From Marthasterias glacialis (taxonomy: Eukaryota > Echinodermata > Asteroidea > Forcipulatida > Asteriidae): a stretch of DNA of 64,000 nucleotides. The stretch covers positions 24,739,414 through 24,803,413 of the forward strand of contig OU452227.1 in the NCBI GenBank assembly GCA_911728455.2, given 5' to 3'. The notes beneath the pieces are model-generated. The model saw nothing but the letters and a program-made list of their open reading frames with translations, ran no database searches and was not told the origin of the DNA. Of this stretch, positions 20,543 to 32,500 are shown in pieces; the first letter of the stretch is position 1; every line of letters starts with the position of its first letter. The position numbers and the translations under genes were made by a program.

Positions 20543-23500
20543 ATGGCTGTGCGGCAGTTGATTTATGAAGAAATCGCAAATTTGCGAGATCAGTTGAGGG
20601 AAAATCGAGCTCTCTTTGCCGCTGTCAGTGGACTGATTGTAATAACTATTGTCTTCTATAAGTAAGTGACACTTTGGATTGTTTACTGGACCTATTAGTT
20701 TTAGTAAATTAGGTCAAGTTCTTACTGATAAAATTTACGTTGATAAACACAACTTTGCCAAACACAGAAAGGGGCGGGGTGTGGGGATTTTTAAAATGGG
20801 CGGATTTTTCTGTAAATGTTATGCAAGAAACAAACAGGGAGCAGTTGGTATTAAAAAGGAAAAAGTCATGTAGTATGTCAATGTTGTTACTTATCCATCA
20901 AACATCACATGTCAACTCAAACCCATCTTTTTCAATTAACTCAATTTCAAATTGAACTGAATTTAAAATTCATCTGTACATTAGAATTTTATGAAATAGA
21001 TTGATCCAAACATATTGACCATTCACAGCATTGGCTAGTCATCACTGTACATGTGGGCAGCACCATGTGCGTCTCTTCAATGCCACACTGTACGACTTGA
21101 ATGTGCGTGCTATAACTTAAGTACGCGTATGCATGATTACACTTTCCAATAGTATTTTATCGTGTTGGACATTTGTCGGATTTCGATGGGGTAGCCAAGG
21201 CTGTGATAGGTCAACACACAAGGGTTAATGGATTAGTCTATTCTATAATAATTAATTTGAAATGTTAATGCATCTCTGGAAGTTCCATCACATGTTCCCT
21301 GGATTGGAGGTTATGGTTTTGTTTCAATTTTTTTTATTTTTTTTATTTGTGTCTGACTGTCTTAGTTAATAATAAATAATATAGCCTAAAAAAGGTTGTA
21401 TTTCCACACAACTTTGTGGCATTAATCATGTGGGCCAACTGCCAAGGCCCCAAGGATTAACAGATCAGATTTTGGTTGAACATTTTGATTTTCTACGGCT
21501 ACAAAAACGCTTGGAAAGTTACTTTTCTTGAAATAAGAGAGGGAAGAGCACTAGACATAAAATATCTGTAGACTGACAGCAGGGGGCACTAAACTGAAAC
21601 TTTAGATTTCCTGAGACCATGGGCGGAAGTGGGTGCGTGTCAGTACAATAATATGAAGGGCAAGACCACTTATGTGGGCGCCACCTTAGTGGGGCATTTT
21701 TGGCATTCATTACCAGTCAACTTCATGTTATCCCTTAGGCTTCTACTGCTCAGCACGGCAGGGGAATGTCTTTTGTAGTTTTTGGAATGTGTTGCTGTAA
21801 ATGACCCAGATTGGCCCTGTTTTTGTCTTGGTCTTCCAGGTTCTTGTGTCTACATCACTGTAATAAACCGTTGATCTTATTGTCCGTTTTTTTCATCAGC
21901 TACCTGTCATTTCTTGCAATACCATGGTTCTTCCTTGCTGGGATGACATCCTTCTATATCCTCTTCAACCGAGTCTCCATCCTCCCTAATCTCCTCATCT
22001 GCTATGAGAGAAAGAAGTCAACATCAAAGCAGCAGATTTCATCCCAAGTCTGCCCAGTGTGTAGTGATGCTGATTGCGTCAGGCACAAGTATGAAACTAA
22101 CTCCTTCACTTTAACCATCCTATAGACCACATAACCTTTGTTTACAAAAAAGTGACCTTGTACATTCCTGGGTATTTTCGGCAGGCAAGATACTGCGCTA
22201 GTCATATGTGAATTTTCACATTTTGTGTCATAACTTCCACATAAATTCAAAAGTTATAAAAATAACAGCTGAACAAGTTTTAAGATGCGCCCCTTTCTTC
22301 ATATCAAAAGTTGACAAAAATCTAAGGTTTTAAGTTTTCTTCCATTGGGCTGTGTGCAAATCATGCCTGCAGGAAGTCCAGGCTCTGTGGCTCTTTTGTA
22401 AACATGTGATGTTACAGTTTACATGGTCTATTAATTGACCATTTGAAACCATGCAAAAATCCATTCCTTACACTTTCCCATGTTCCCGTAGCTTTGTACA
22501 CACTCTATAGCTTTACCATTCGATCAAAGTGTACACAACAACACATGATCAGTGAAGCATGTAAATGTTTTTGGATGGTGAAACACTGGTCTCTACAATC
22601 TACCAGATTGTAGGAGGGTTAATTGATGTAATTATTGCATCAGAGATATTGAAGAATATATATTCTTATACCCTGACACCAAAGTGGGATAATCACTGTG
22701 TACTGAAACTCAGTGCTTTCTAAGTTCTGTGGAAACAAAGCCACACGCTCCTGAAGATGAATTTGAATCCATGACCCTTGCATTCTAGAACAGTTTTAAT
22801 CACTAGACCCCTGATGTGATTGAGAGGCCAGTTTGAATCCTTTGAACCCCTTCACTTAAATAAAGTCCTCTGAAAATATACTGGTTGATGTCATTTCAAT
22901 TCTTTATTTTGAGGTTTTATTGACCCCTTGCATGCTTGTCACACGCGCCGACTGTGCCACGCTCACCATTTTGGTGGTCAATAGGTTTACCTGTGAATGC
23001 CACGTCTCCTAAAATGCGTTCTTCACTGAATAACTCAGTGACATAGACCACCAAAATGGCGCAACCGAGATTATTGTGATGATGACGTCAGGTGATTAGG
23101 GTCAATAGTCAATACAATTATGAGATTTTTATGTAATCTAAGGAAGATGCCACTAAAGTGCTACAACTTCAAACTCTTTCTGGATGAACTTCTTCAGACG
23201 TTTTACTAAAATAACATTCCGATTTCTTTAAATTTGACCTAATAGAACCCCGTGCACTGATGTCACACACAGCCACTGTCTGCCCATGGTCTTCCATTTA
23301 GGGAGTCAAATTGCATGTAAAGATTTGGTGAGCATGTGAACGTGCAAGCTTCGCCTAAAATACTCACTGTGCAGTAAAACATGGTAAACTGAGTCCCAAA
23401 ATGGCACAACCAAGATTTATTGTGATGTATTGATGTTCAGGTCCATTGTTTAAGTATTAAAAATTTCATGTGCATATTTCTGATGATGAATTGCTCTTCT

Positions 23501-26500
23501 TATTTGTTCTACAGTAAATGTTTAATAATGTAATTGAATGGAATTTTGACGTTGACGTTTATTTTCAGGATTGAGCTTACCTTGAATAAAGTGCAGCCAT
23601 GGAATGATGTCTATTTACCAGAACGAGTTGATGTTGCCCTCTCAGAGGTAAGTGTTTCCTGAGATTGATGGTGGCCTAAGCATCCTCAATGTAAAGAGAA
23701 CTCAAAAGACCTTATCTCGATATTTCCAGACTCTGGCTTATCACAGCTTACTTGCTAAAGAAATGTGGCTTCTTTTTTATCATAAACAATAAATACCTGA
23801 TTAATTCTGACAATTTGTTTTCGTTTTGCAGTTGCTGGAGTTGATTTTGCAAGAATATGTCTACAGCTGGTACACGTAAGTTCACTTTCTACTTAAAAAC
23901 AAGAAAGAATGTTAAAACGAAAGATTGGTTGCCCATTCTATCTGGACAACAATGATCATTTAACCTATCTACTGTCAGACCATTCAAAATTATTCACTAT
24001 GGTTATGAATGCAAAATAAACTAACCAAACTGCAATATGATATCATGTGGTGAATCAACTACACATTACACAGTTAACCCTCCTACTGTCTGACCATGCA
24101 ATATCATCCACATGATTTTGAATAATACATAAACTATGCCAGCCTGCAATTTGATATCATGTGGTGAATCAACTACACAGTACACAGTCAACCATCAAAT
24201 GACCATTCAATATCATCCACTGTGGTTTTGAATACAGGTAAACAATGCCAGCCTGCAATATAATGTGGTGAATCAACTACACAGTACATAATCAACCCTC
24301 CTACTGTCTGACCATTCAACATCATCCACATGACTATGAATGATAAACTATACCAGCCTGCAATATGACAACATGGGGAATCCTCTGCACAGTACACATA
24401 CATAGTTAGTTCTGTGAAAAATTTAGCCATCATACACAACCAGTGCATTTCATTAGTTTCAGGCGGGTGGTAAACTCACTACTGTTTAACTACTGTTTCT
24501 AAGTTTTCTTATTCACCATCTTTTACTTTCAGTCCATTCATAAGCAAAGAGGAAGAGTTTGTGAATGAGTTGAGAATGTCACTTCGGTTCCTCATCGCCG
24601 TGGTAATACGCCGTGTCAGGGAAATCGACCTCCCCACTTTTATTTTAGACAGACTTGTCAAAGCTGCTTTAAGACATCTAGATGTTTTATTAAGAGCTAA
24701 AAGAAAAGGTAAGTCTTTGTCAGAGTCTGTTGAGAATTTGTGGTGAAGTTGTCGTAGTTTAAACTGATCTTTAATGCTCTATCTTTGTCATGATCCATGT
24801 TTTCAGTATGATTTGAAAGTTGTTTACATGGCCGAATGGTCTAATGCACCAGACTCGAATTCAAGCACAATTTCATAGAGCTGCATGAGCACTGAATATT
24901 GCTTACAATTTTCTGCTGAGCAGAAATAAGCAGGGTACTGGTTACAGGTTACAGGTAGTATCTTGTGACATGGTATTTTGGCTGGTAACCTTTTCTGGTA
25001 AGTGTAATTTTGTTGTGCTTTTAAGTGGCTCTATGAAATTGGATCTTGGTGACTAAGTCATCTGGGTGTTGGTTTGAATTTGGTCATAACACTTGCGTCC
25101 TTGAGGAAGACACTTGACTATAATTGCTTCTCTTCACCCAGAAGTAAATGGGTACCGGTGCGGACAGAGATTGTTCGAGCCATTGATTTAGCTTGGTGTG
25201 CTACATACTTGGCAGCACAGGCTGTATACTCCCCAGGGAGCTGAGATCATTTAAGGAATGAAATAAGTGGCCCAGTGACCAGGGTAATAATGTTCGCGCG
25301 CCATGAACGTCAAATATGGAGGATACCGGTGTGACAGGGGATCTTGTCTAGCCGGTGATCGAGTCCAAGACACAATCTTCTAGGTGATCATGTCAGAGGA
25401 ACAGATTAATTGGTCCAGATTTAGTTAATCACGTGTGGTGTGGGCGTATGTGATTTGGCTCAGCTGTGTGAATGTGTCGGGATATGTACACATTGTTTCT
25501 CAGACTGGAACTGCTTTGGCATATACCTGTATCATTGCAACAATGTAAGAAACTAAACAGTCTGAAACCCTGCAACAACTAGTTTTGTAAAATTACTAAC
25601 TACTTTTTTATAATATGTTCCAACTACTACTTGTACATAAGTTAGGAATCGGATAACATTACATTCCATTCTTTTGTTGAGTTTCCTGTTTTCTTGACAG
25701 AAGTAATCGGACAGAAAATACTGTGCATGACTCGATCACTCCGTCTAAAAATGCTTGGTCGGACCCTACTACCTAGTATTTTCCTGTCCGGTCGGATGAA
25801 AATCAATCCGGAGACAGGATCTGCTGTCACACTGGAGTGTTCTTCATTATTATTATCTCATACTGATACTGATACTAATGCAAGACAACAAGATGTTAAC
25901 ATTCTGGTAAAGATCTATACTTGTTCTCTATCTTGTCCAAAGCCAAGTGGGGTGAAGACTTCCAAGATTTAGTGATCAAGACATATGGCAACCATCTCCA
26001 CTGTGCAGCCAGAAATCGCAAGACAGAACATGAGTACCTTAGACATCTGTGTGAACTGCTATTTACTTTACTGATTCCAGCAAACTCCCATAATAACAAG
26101 TAAGAATGTGAAAATAGCTCAGAAGGAAACAGACAAACAACCCGTAAACGAATCAAAATGCATACTGAGATTATGCTCCATTGATATTGGGAAGAATACA
26201 TTCATTAATCCTAACTCCCTTGAGTGATTTACTAGGATCCTTCTTCATTCTGACAAAATCCAATACCATGAGTCAACACCCAAACTGTTAGACTCTGATT
26301 ATGGTGGTATGCCTGATCCCATGAGTGATTTACTTGGACCCTTCCTCACTCTACCAAATCAAACACCATAGTAAACCAACACCCAAACTGTTAGACTCTG
26401 ATTATGGTGGTATGCCAGATCCCATGAGTGATTTACTTGGACCCTTCCTCACTCTACTAAATCAAACACCATAGTAAGTCAACACCCAAACTGTTAGACT

Positions 26501-29500
26501 CTGATTATGGTGGTATGCCAGATCCCATGCAGGCATGATTGCTTAGTTCTTGAAAGGGCAAGGGCACCAAGGCATTTTCTTGTTGATAAAGGGCACCTCT
26601 ATGAGGTAATTATAAATTTCTATTTGAACATTTCAAGGGCACCAAGGCAATGACCAGTGGCATGGAGGCAATTGCCTCCATTGCCTCCATGAAGTATTAT
26701 TCCTGCCATGAGTGATTTATTAGGATTCTTGCTCATTTTAACAAAATCTAACACCATATAGTAAGCCAACACCCAAACTGTTGGATTCTGATTATGGTGG
26801 TATGCCTGATCCCATTTAAAACACGATCAGTTTACTAGTATAAACCTCATTCCAACAGAATCAAACCAAAACGTGTAGTTGGATATCTAAGGGCTGTGGT
26901 AGGTTAGTTTTTTGGAACCAAACAAAAGTAGCCTTTAGTCGTGTATGTATAAAGAAAACCTTACACACTTTGTGTTCTATACATGTTATAGTAAGGTGAA
27001 TAAGATGGAATGAGTCATTTGCTAGTTAAATTTGAATAATATCTGGTACTCTGCCTTGTTTGGTCACAAGTGAGTGCTCAATTTGAATTCTTCAGACTAC
27101 ATCCAGTGTTGCTATGTTGCATGGTTAGGGGCAAGCCTTTTCTTAGTTACGTAAGAGACAACTGTTTATTTCGCATCCCAATATTTTTTGTTTCGTAGGA
27201 CTACACAGACCTTTGTTCGTGAAGTGGCAAGTGGATCTGTATTCTTACTTGGAATGGACGTTGTAGCAGATCCCGTAAGTTTTTGTTCTATAATCGTAAT
27301 AATTATTTGGGAGATTAATCACCCTTAACTCACAGCTGAGAAGCTGAGGACGCAGCTGCAACTTGTTTGCGCCACATGCATGTAAAGGCATCTTTTGGCA
27401 GCCAGCCACATCGACCCATATATGACCAAAGAGCACAGCCAGCAGAGGGAGGAAAACCGGAGGGCCCAGAGAATAACCCTTGTGGCATTGAAGAGAACCT
27501 ACGCACAATCCTACTCACTTATGGCTGTAGCCGGGAATCGAACCAGGGCCACACTAAGTTAGGACTAGTTTTGTGAAATCTACCCCAGATATGACATGGG
27601 AGAAAAGGATAATGGAGGAATTGGGCCACATGCTAGCCAAACTGCCTAGTCTGTAAGGGTTTTGATGAAATATCAAACAAATGTCAAATATTCTTTTATG
27701 TTTTTTACAGGATATTGTCAACAAACTTCTGATGATTTTCTTTGATGAAGAACCGGTAAGCAATCAAATCAAAGTCAGTTTCACCCCAGTTTTGTGCTAT
27801 CCTTTTTTTTGTCGATATCAAAAACTTACCATTGCAGTATGTTTATTTCAGTTTAAAACACATATCATGGTCGGTAGCATCACAGGGCAATACTAATATG
27901 CCATGTTTATAATGTAAAAATTAAGTATTAAAAAGACAAGCCAAAATCTGGACCAGCCAGATATTAAAAGGTATCCCAATACTGTGATAAAAATATTGTG
28001 TTTGATTGTCATCTATCAATGAAAGAACAAGTTGCAACCTTTTGCAAGAACTGTCATTACCTCCTCCATCGCATCAGAATCAGAAGATATCTCATGCAAT
28101 CTACCTTCCACACTATTGTCAAGGCCCTTGTAATTTCCAAGTTACACCATTACGACACAAATACTGCAACATTCTATAATATTGCCCATTGGCACAAGCT
28201 TAGTTCATTTTTAATACAATTCTGAAACCCTTCTATTTTTGTGTGTGTAAGGCCAGGCCCGGAGGGGTGGGTCAAACTCTGTTTTAAGAAGGAGCAAAAT
28301 GATGAACACATAAGTATGTTGCAAGAAGTAACTGTTCAATTGATGTTTATTCACTCGCTGCTCATCAAGAATTGACCCAATGGACAGCAAGGTCAATGTA
28401 CCTTTGGGTGCATTTCCTGTTGGATGCCTTAACCAATCAGGAGGTAGTGACCATGGCAACTGGGTTCCCATTAGCCAATCAGCTGTGCAGGCTACCCTGG
28501 ACTATCAGGAGTGCTACATTTGTTAAGGGGGATTTTTCTACACTCTTACAAAGCTCTGTGGGAGGGGCACTACATTTGTAAAAGCATGTTGATAAAGTTT
28601 TGTGTAATCTTTTTACTGCTGTCACAGTTTCCAGCTGCTTGTGATCCACCATCAAAGCAAGTTGTCCTACTTGAAGCATTCAGCAATGTCCGCCCTGTCA
28701 AGAAATCATCTGTAAGTCTCAAATTTATGTCATTATTGTTCATGATGACCATGGATATCCTATTCGTAAGTGTAACGTAATTCCACTGGTTCTACTGATT
28801 ACCAGAAGCCAATAGAAATTGCATTGAGCTAGTTTTTCTTTGATGATCTGTGCGAGAAAAGTTTCATAATTGGACTTTATATACATTCTTCAAAGACTAA
28901 GGTAAAACTACACACAAACGCATGCCAGCTTTGGAGCTAGAAGTAGATATTCATGGGTGGGACGTAATGACTTACCAACAGGATAAATATTCAAAGTGAC
29001 CTTTGACCTGTGTTCTTATTCCCATCAGGCCCTCCAGTACGAGATGTCAGAGATTCTTAGCAACCATTCTCTTCTCTTCCCGTTCCTTCAATACATGAAA
29101 CGAGATGGTGCTCTTAATATCTTACAGTTCTGTCTCACTGTGGGTATGTCATTTATTGCATTTTATGTCACATTAACTCTCTTGTAAATGCATTTTACAA
29201 ATACATGTAGTAGGCCTACTATGGATGAATTGAGGTGCCGATATGTTGTACAGTAAAAAGCTTGAAGCTTAAATACTGCATGTCAAACTTAAATCCCCCA
29301 TTATCATAGTAGGCCTATAATTAATATCTGCTGAATTTATTTCTTTTTATGCTTTTTCTTTTTTAGAGGATTTCAATCGGCGTAGTCTGGTGCCAGACAT
29401 GACCGATGAACAGAAGCAGTCACTGCACAGAGAAGCGCAAGATCTATACCAGTTGTACTTTGCTACAGGTGCTGTGGATAAAATCAAGTTTGATGAGGAC

Positions 29501-32500
29501 ATTGAGGAAGAGATTAAAGAAAGTAAGCAAGAGATTTTTATTTTTTTATTTTTTTGTATTAAGTCGCCCACAGGGTGTGGGTTACAGAAGGGATTGAAAC
29601 CTGCTTCAATGCGCAGAAACAAGACATGCTGAGATATAAACGTAATGCTCTTCACAGCACAGCTAAGAACAGGGAGGGGTAAATGATCCTGTTATGAGAC
29701 AAACATAACTGCCTCATCCCCTATTTGTAGCAATTATAGTTATGTGTCTTGCTCAAGCACACAAGTGTCATGACCGGGATTCAAACCCACACATGATTTC
29801 TCATGCACCAGAACTGGAATCCTAACGCTAACAGTTTAGCAATGGCAGAGTCCTGCTGAACAAAGAGGGCCTCATTGCAAGAATTTTTAATGGGTAATTG
29901 TAAATTGTCAAAGACCACCATGGTGGATGTCTGTACTTAGTTTCACATTTCGTTTTCAACAATAAAATTTAACTGCCAAAATATTTTTGGATTTTTCACC
30001 AAGAATAATACCAAGGAAAATTTGATTCCAGTGGACAAAATGCCAAGAATTGGTTGAAATTCATATTCGTCACTTCTGTTGCTCTTTTAGTTGTGAATGG
30101 CCCATATGAAGGCGTTACAAGATTGCGAACTTCATCAACATTATTCAGGTATGTACAAAACTATTTCACTGCCTTCCATTTCCCCCTCCCAGCCACCCAA
30201 TTAAATACAGGAGTCTGGATTGTGCTTGATCTTGTTTCATGATGTAATATTTCACTGCCTTCCATTCCCCCTCCCATCCACCCACTTAAATACAGGAGTC
30301 TGGATTGTGCTTGATCTTGTTTCAAGATGTAATATTTCACTGCCTTCCATTCCCCCTCCCAGCCACCCACTTAAATACAGGAGTCTGGATTGTGCTTGAT
30401 CTTGTTTCATGATGTAATATTCTCAGGTCTGATAATTCATTCTTGAAAGGGAAAGACATTTATTTATAGGTAAAGGTCACCTCTATAAGAGAATTGTAAC
30501 TATCCACTGGAACATTTCAAGAGGCATGAAGGCAATGACCAAGAAGCCAATGACCATTCATTCTGCAGCCCGAGGGCTGAATTGCATGAAGTTTACATTC
30601 AAACGAATAAAAATTGACACATGTAAAAGATATTAAATAGTAACAAGAGGTGATGGACGTAAAGTGCCTTCTCATACCTCTGTGAAGTATTACATGTAGG
30701 ACTGTGTAATGAGAGTTTAGTAGCAATATTTGCACAATCACTTGCATCACATTGCAAAATCTAGGCATTTGCAACACATGCTGCTTTCTTCAAGTGTTGC
30801 ATTCTGCTGTAAAAAACATGAAAAAACTGAAATAGTTACCCATTTGTATTCATTGTACCTTCTTGATATGCCATACATGCTGTTTTAGACTTACTGCATA
30901 AAAATACTAAACAAATGTATATCTTTACAGAGCCTATGAGCATGCGTACAAGTTGATGGAGAATGTGTTCTGCCCATTGTTCCATCACAGTGATGAGGTA
31001 CGTATATTCTACATGTTTACTTCCTTACAATTGGTAGAACTCTACATTTTTAACAAGAAGTTTAACTAATGGTATGAAAAAGAACCAGTGGTGTAAAAAC
31101 TTCAAGTTTCGATCAGTATGCTCCGATTGTCTACAGAGAGATTTCATGTATGTGGGGTTACTGCAAACCTAACAAAGTCATCCAGTGTGGGTTCGAATCC
31201 TTGTCATGACATTTGTTGTTTTGGAGCAAGACACTTAACTATTATTGCTTTTCTTCACCCAGGAGTGAATGGGTACCTGTGAGGGCAGGTTTAGCTTGGT
31301 GTGCTACATACTTGGCAGCACAGTCTGCATACTCCCCAGGGAGCTGAGATGGTTTAAGGAATGAAATAAATGACCCAGTGACAGGGATAATAAAATAAAT
31401 TTCATGCGCCATGAACGTTAAAATTGACAAACGGGCAAAATTTGCAAAATTCCAAACGGGCAGGTTTCCTTCACTGACTGATTTGAATTAAATTATTATC
31501 TTTGCCCTAGGATTATGAACCTGTACTAATCGATATTCATAGTTATTTCTCTTCGATCTCATCGGGGGGTGGGGGGCTAGATGGGGGTTGGGGGGCTAGA
31601 TGGGGGTTGGGGCCAAGGGTTCTGAGCAGGGAGGCTCAAGGTATTTACGCTGGTTATGCCACTGTGGACTAAGCACTGGTAGAGTGGAATTAACCACAAA
31701 TTCACTTTTTGATGCAATCTTCATGGAAGTGTTGCATTCTGTAATGATATTCAGGTAAAAGTTTTACCCAACCTTTAGACTATTGTATCAGTTAAGTGAC
31801 GTTGCTTGTTTGTTTCCTTGACAGTATTATACACTGATGTGCGGCAAACGTCAGCAAGTCATACCAAAACTTCAGCAGAGGTGAGTGTTACTCTCAACAT
31901 AACCTTGTTTAACCAGGGTAGCATTTCATGAAGCTGTTAAGCACTGACAATCTTGCTTAACAGTGAAAATACCACGTGATGTAAATTGTTTGTGGCTGGT
32001 TTCCTGATAATTTGTTTGCTTTGCAAAACAAACTGTAAAACACCATTTTCTAATTAGCAGCTTAATGAGATCTAGGCAATTCACATTAAAATGAGCATTC
32101 TACACTTTTCCCGTAGAGAGTTAAAAAAGCTTTTGACTATTTAAAAACAATCACACTCGCAACTCTGCACCAGACGGGCAGTTTAACACTTTTAAAAGGC
32201 TGGAATGAATTACCAGCCTCATAAAAGATTACCATTGTGTGATGTAAATACAGAAAAACACAACCTTGTTGCTTTGCAAACCACTAATGAACTTAATCAT
32301 TTGGGGTCACCCAACTGGGGCTAAGAGACAACTAAAAACTTGTCAACCTTTTCCCAGGATGCTCTGCGAAAACTGCCTCTCCTGGTCAAACTTTAGAGGG
32401 CGCACTTTATTGCAAATTGCAAGTATTGAGTCCAGTCCTTTCCTTTACCAATAACACTCTGAATTTTAAACTCACTGGAAAGGTGAGATATATTCCATGG

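Larger units (their letters stand above)
20543..28711 (+). other. SNX14: SNX14 segment 1: membrane anchor and PXA domain (exons 1-9)
   Basis: Exons: 20543-20661, 21900-22088, 23569-23647, 23832-23875, 24533-24708, 25943-26099, 27199-27274, 27711-27755, 28628-28711. Two hydrophobic stretches, ALFAAVSGLIVITIVFY and YLSFLAIPWFFLAGMTSFYI, form the membrane hairpin. They are followed by VCPVCSDADCVRHK, matching the Cys/His cluster of vertebrate SNX14. The PXA domain begins near ERVDVALSELLELILQEYVY and includes RMSLRFLIAVVIRRVREIDL, KTEHEYLRHLCELLF and REVASGSVFLLGMDVVADPD. Exon 6 uses a short, pyrimidine-containing acceptor (TCTTGTCCAAAG) but its phase and conservation are clear. Confidence 0.93.
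29029..31880 (+). other. SNX14: SNX14 segment 2: RGS domain (exons 10-14)
   Basis: Exons: 29029-29143, 29367-29522, 30091-30148, 30931-30997, 31825-31880. The RGS-like fold is seen in LFPFLQYMKRDGALNILQFC, LTVEDFNRR, the helix DEQKQSLHREAQDLYQLYF, KIKFDEDIEEEIKE, and RAYEHAYKLMENVFCPLFHH. In SNX14 this domain is not reported as a strong Galpha GAP, so a scaffolding role is more likely. The exon 14 residues YYTLMCGKRQQVIPKLQQR lead into the linker. Confidence 0.93.

Noticed and set aside
23955-24445. CRISPR-like array
   Set aside because: Repeat units are about 115 bp, diverged and without unique spacers. It is a eukaryotic tandem repeat.
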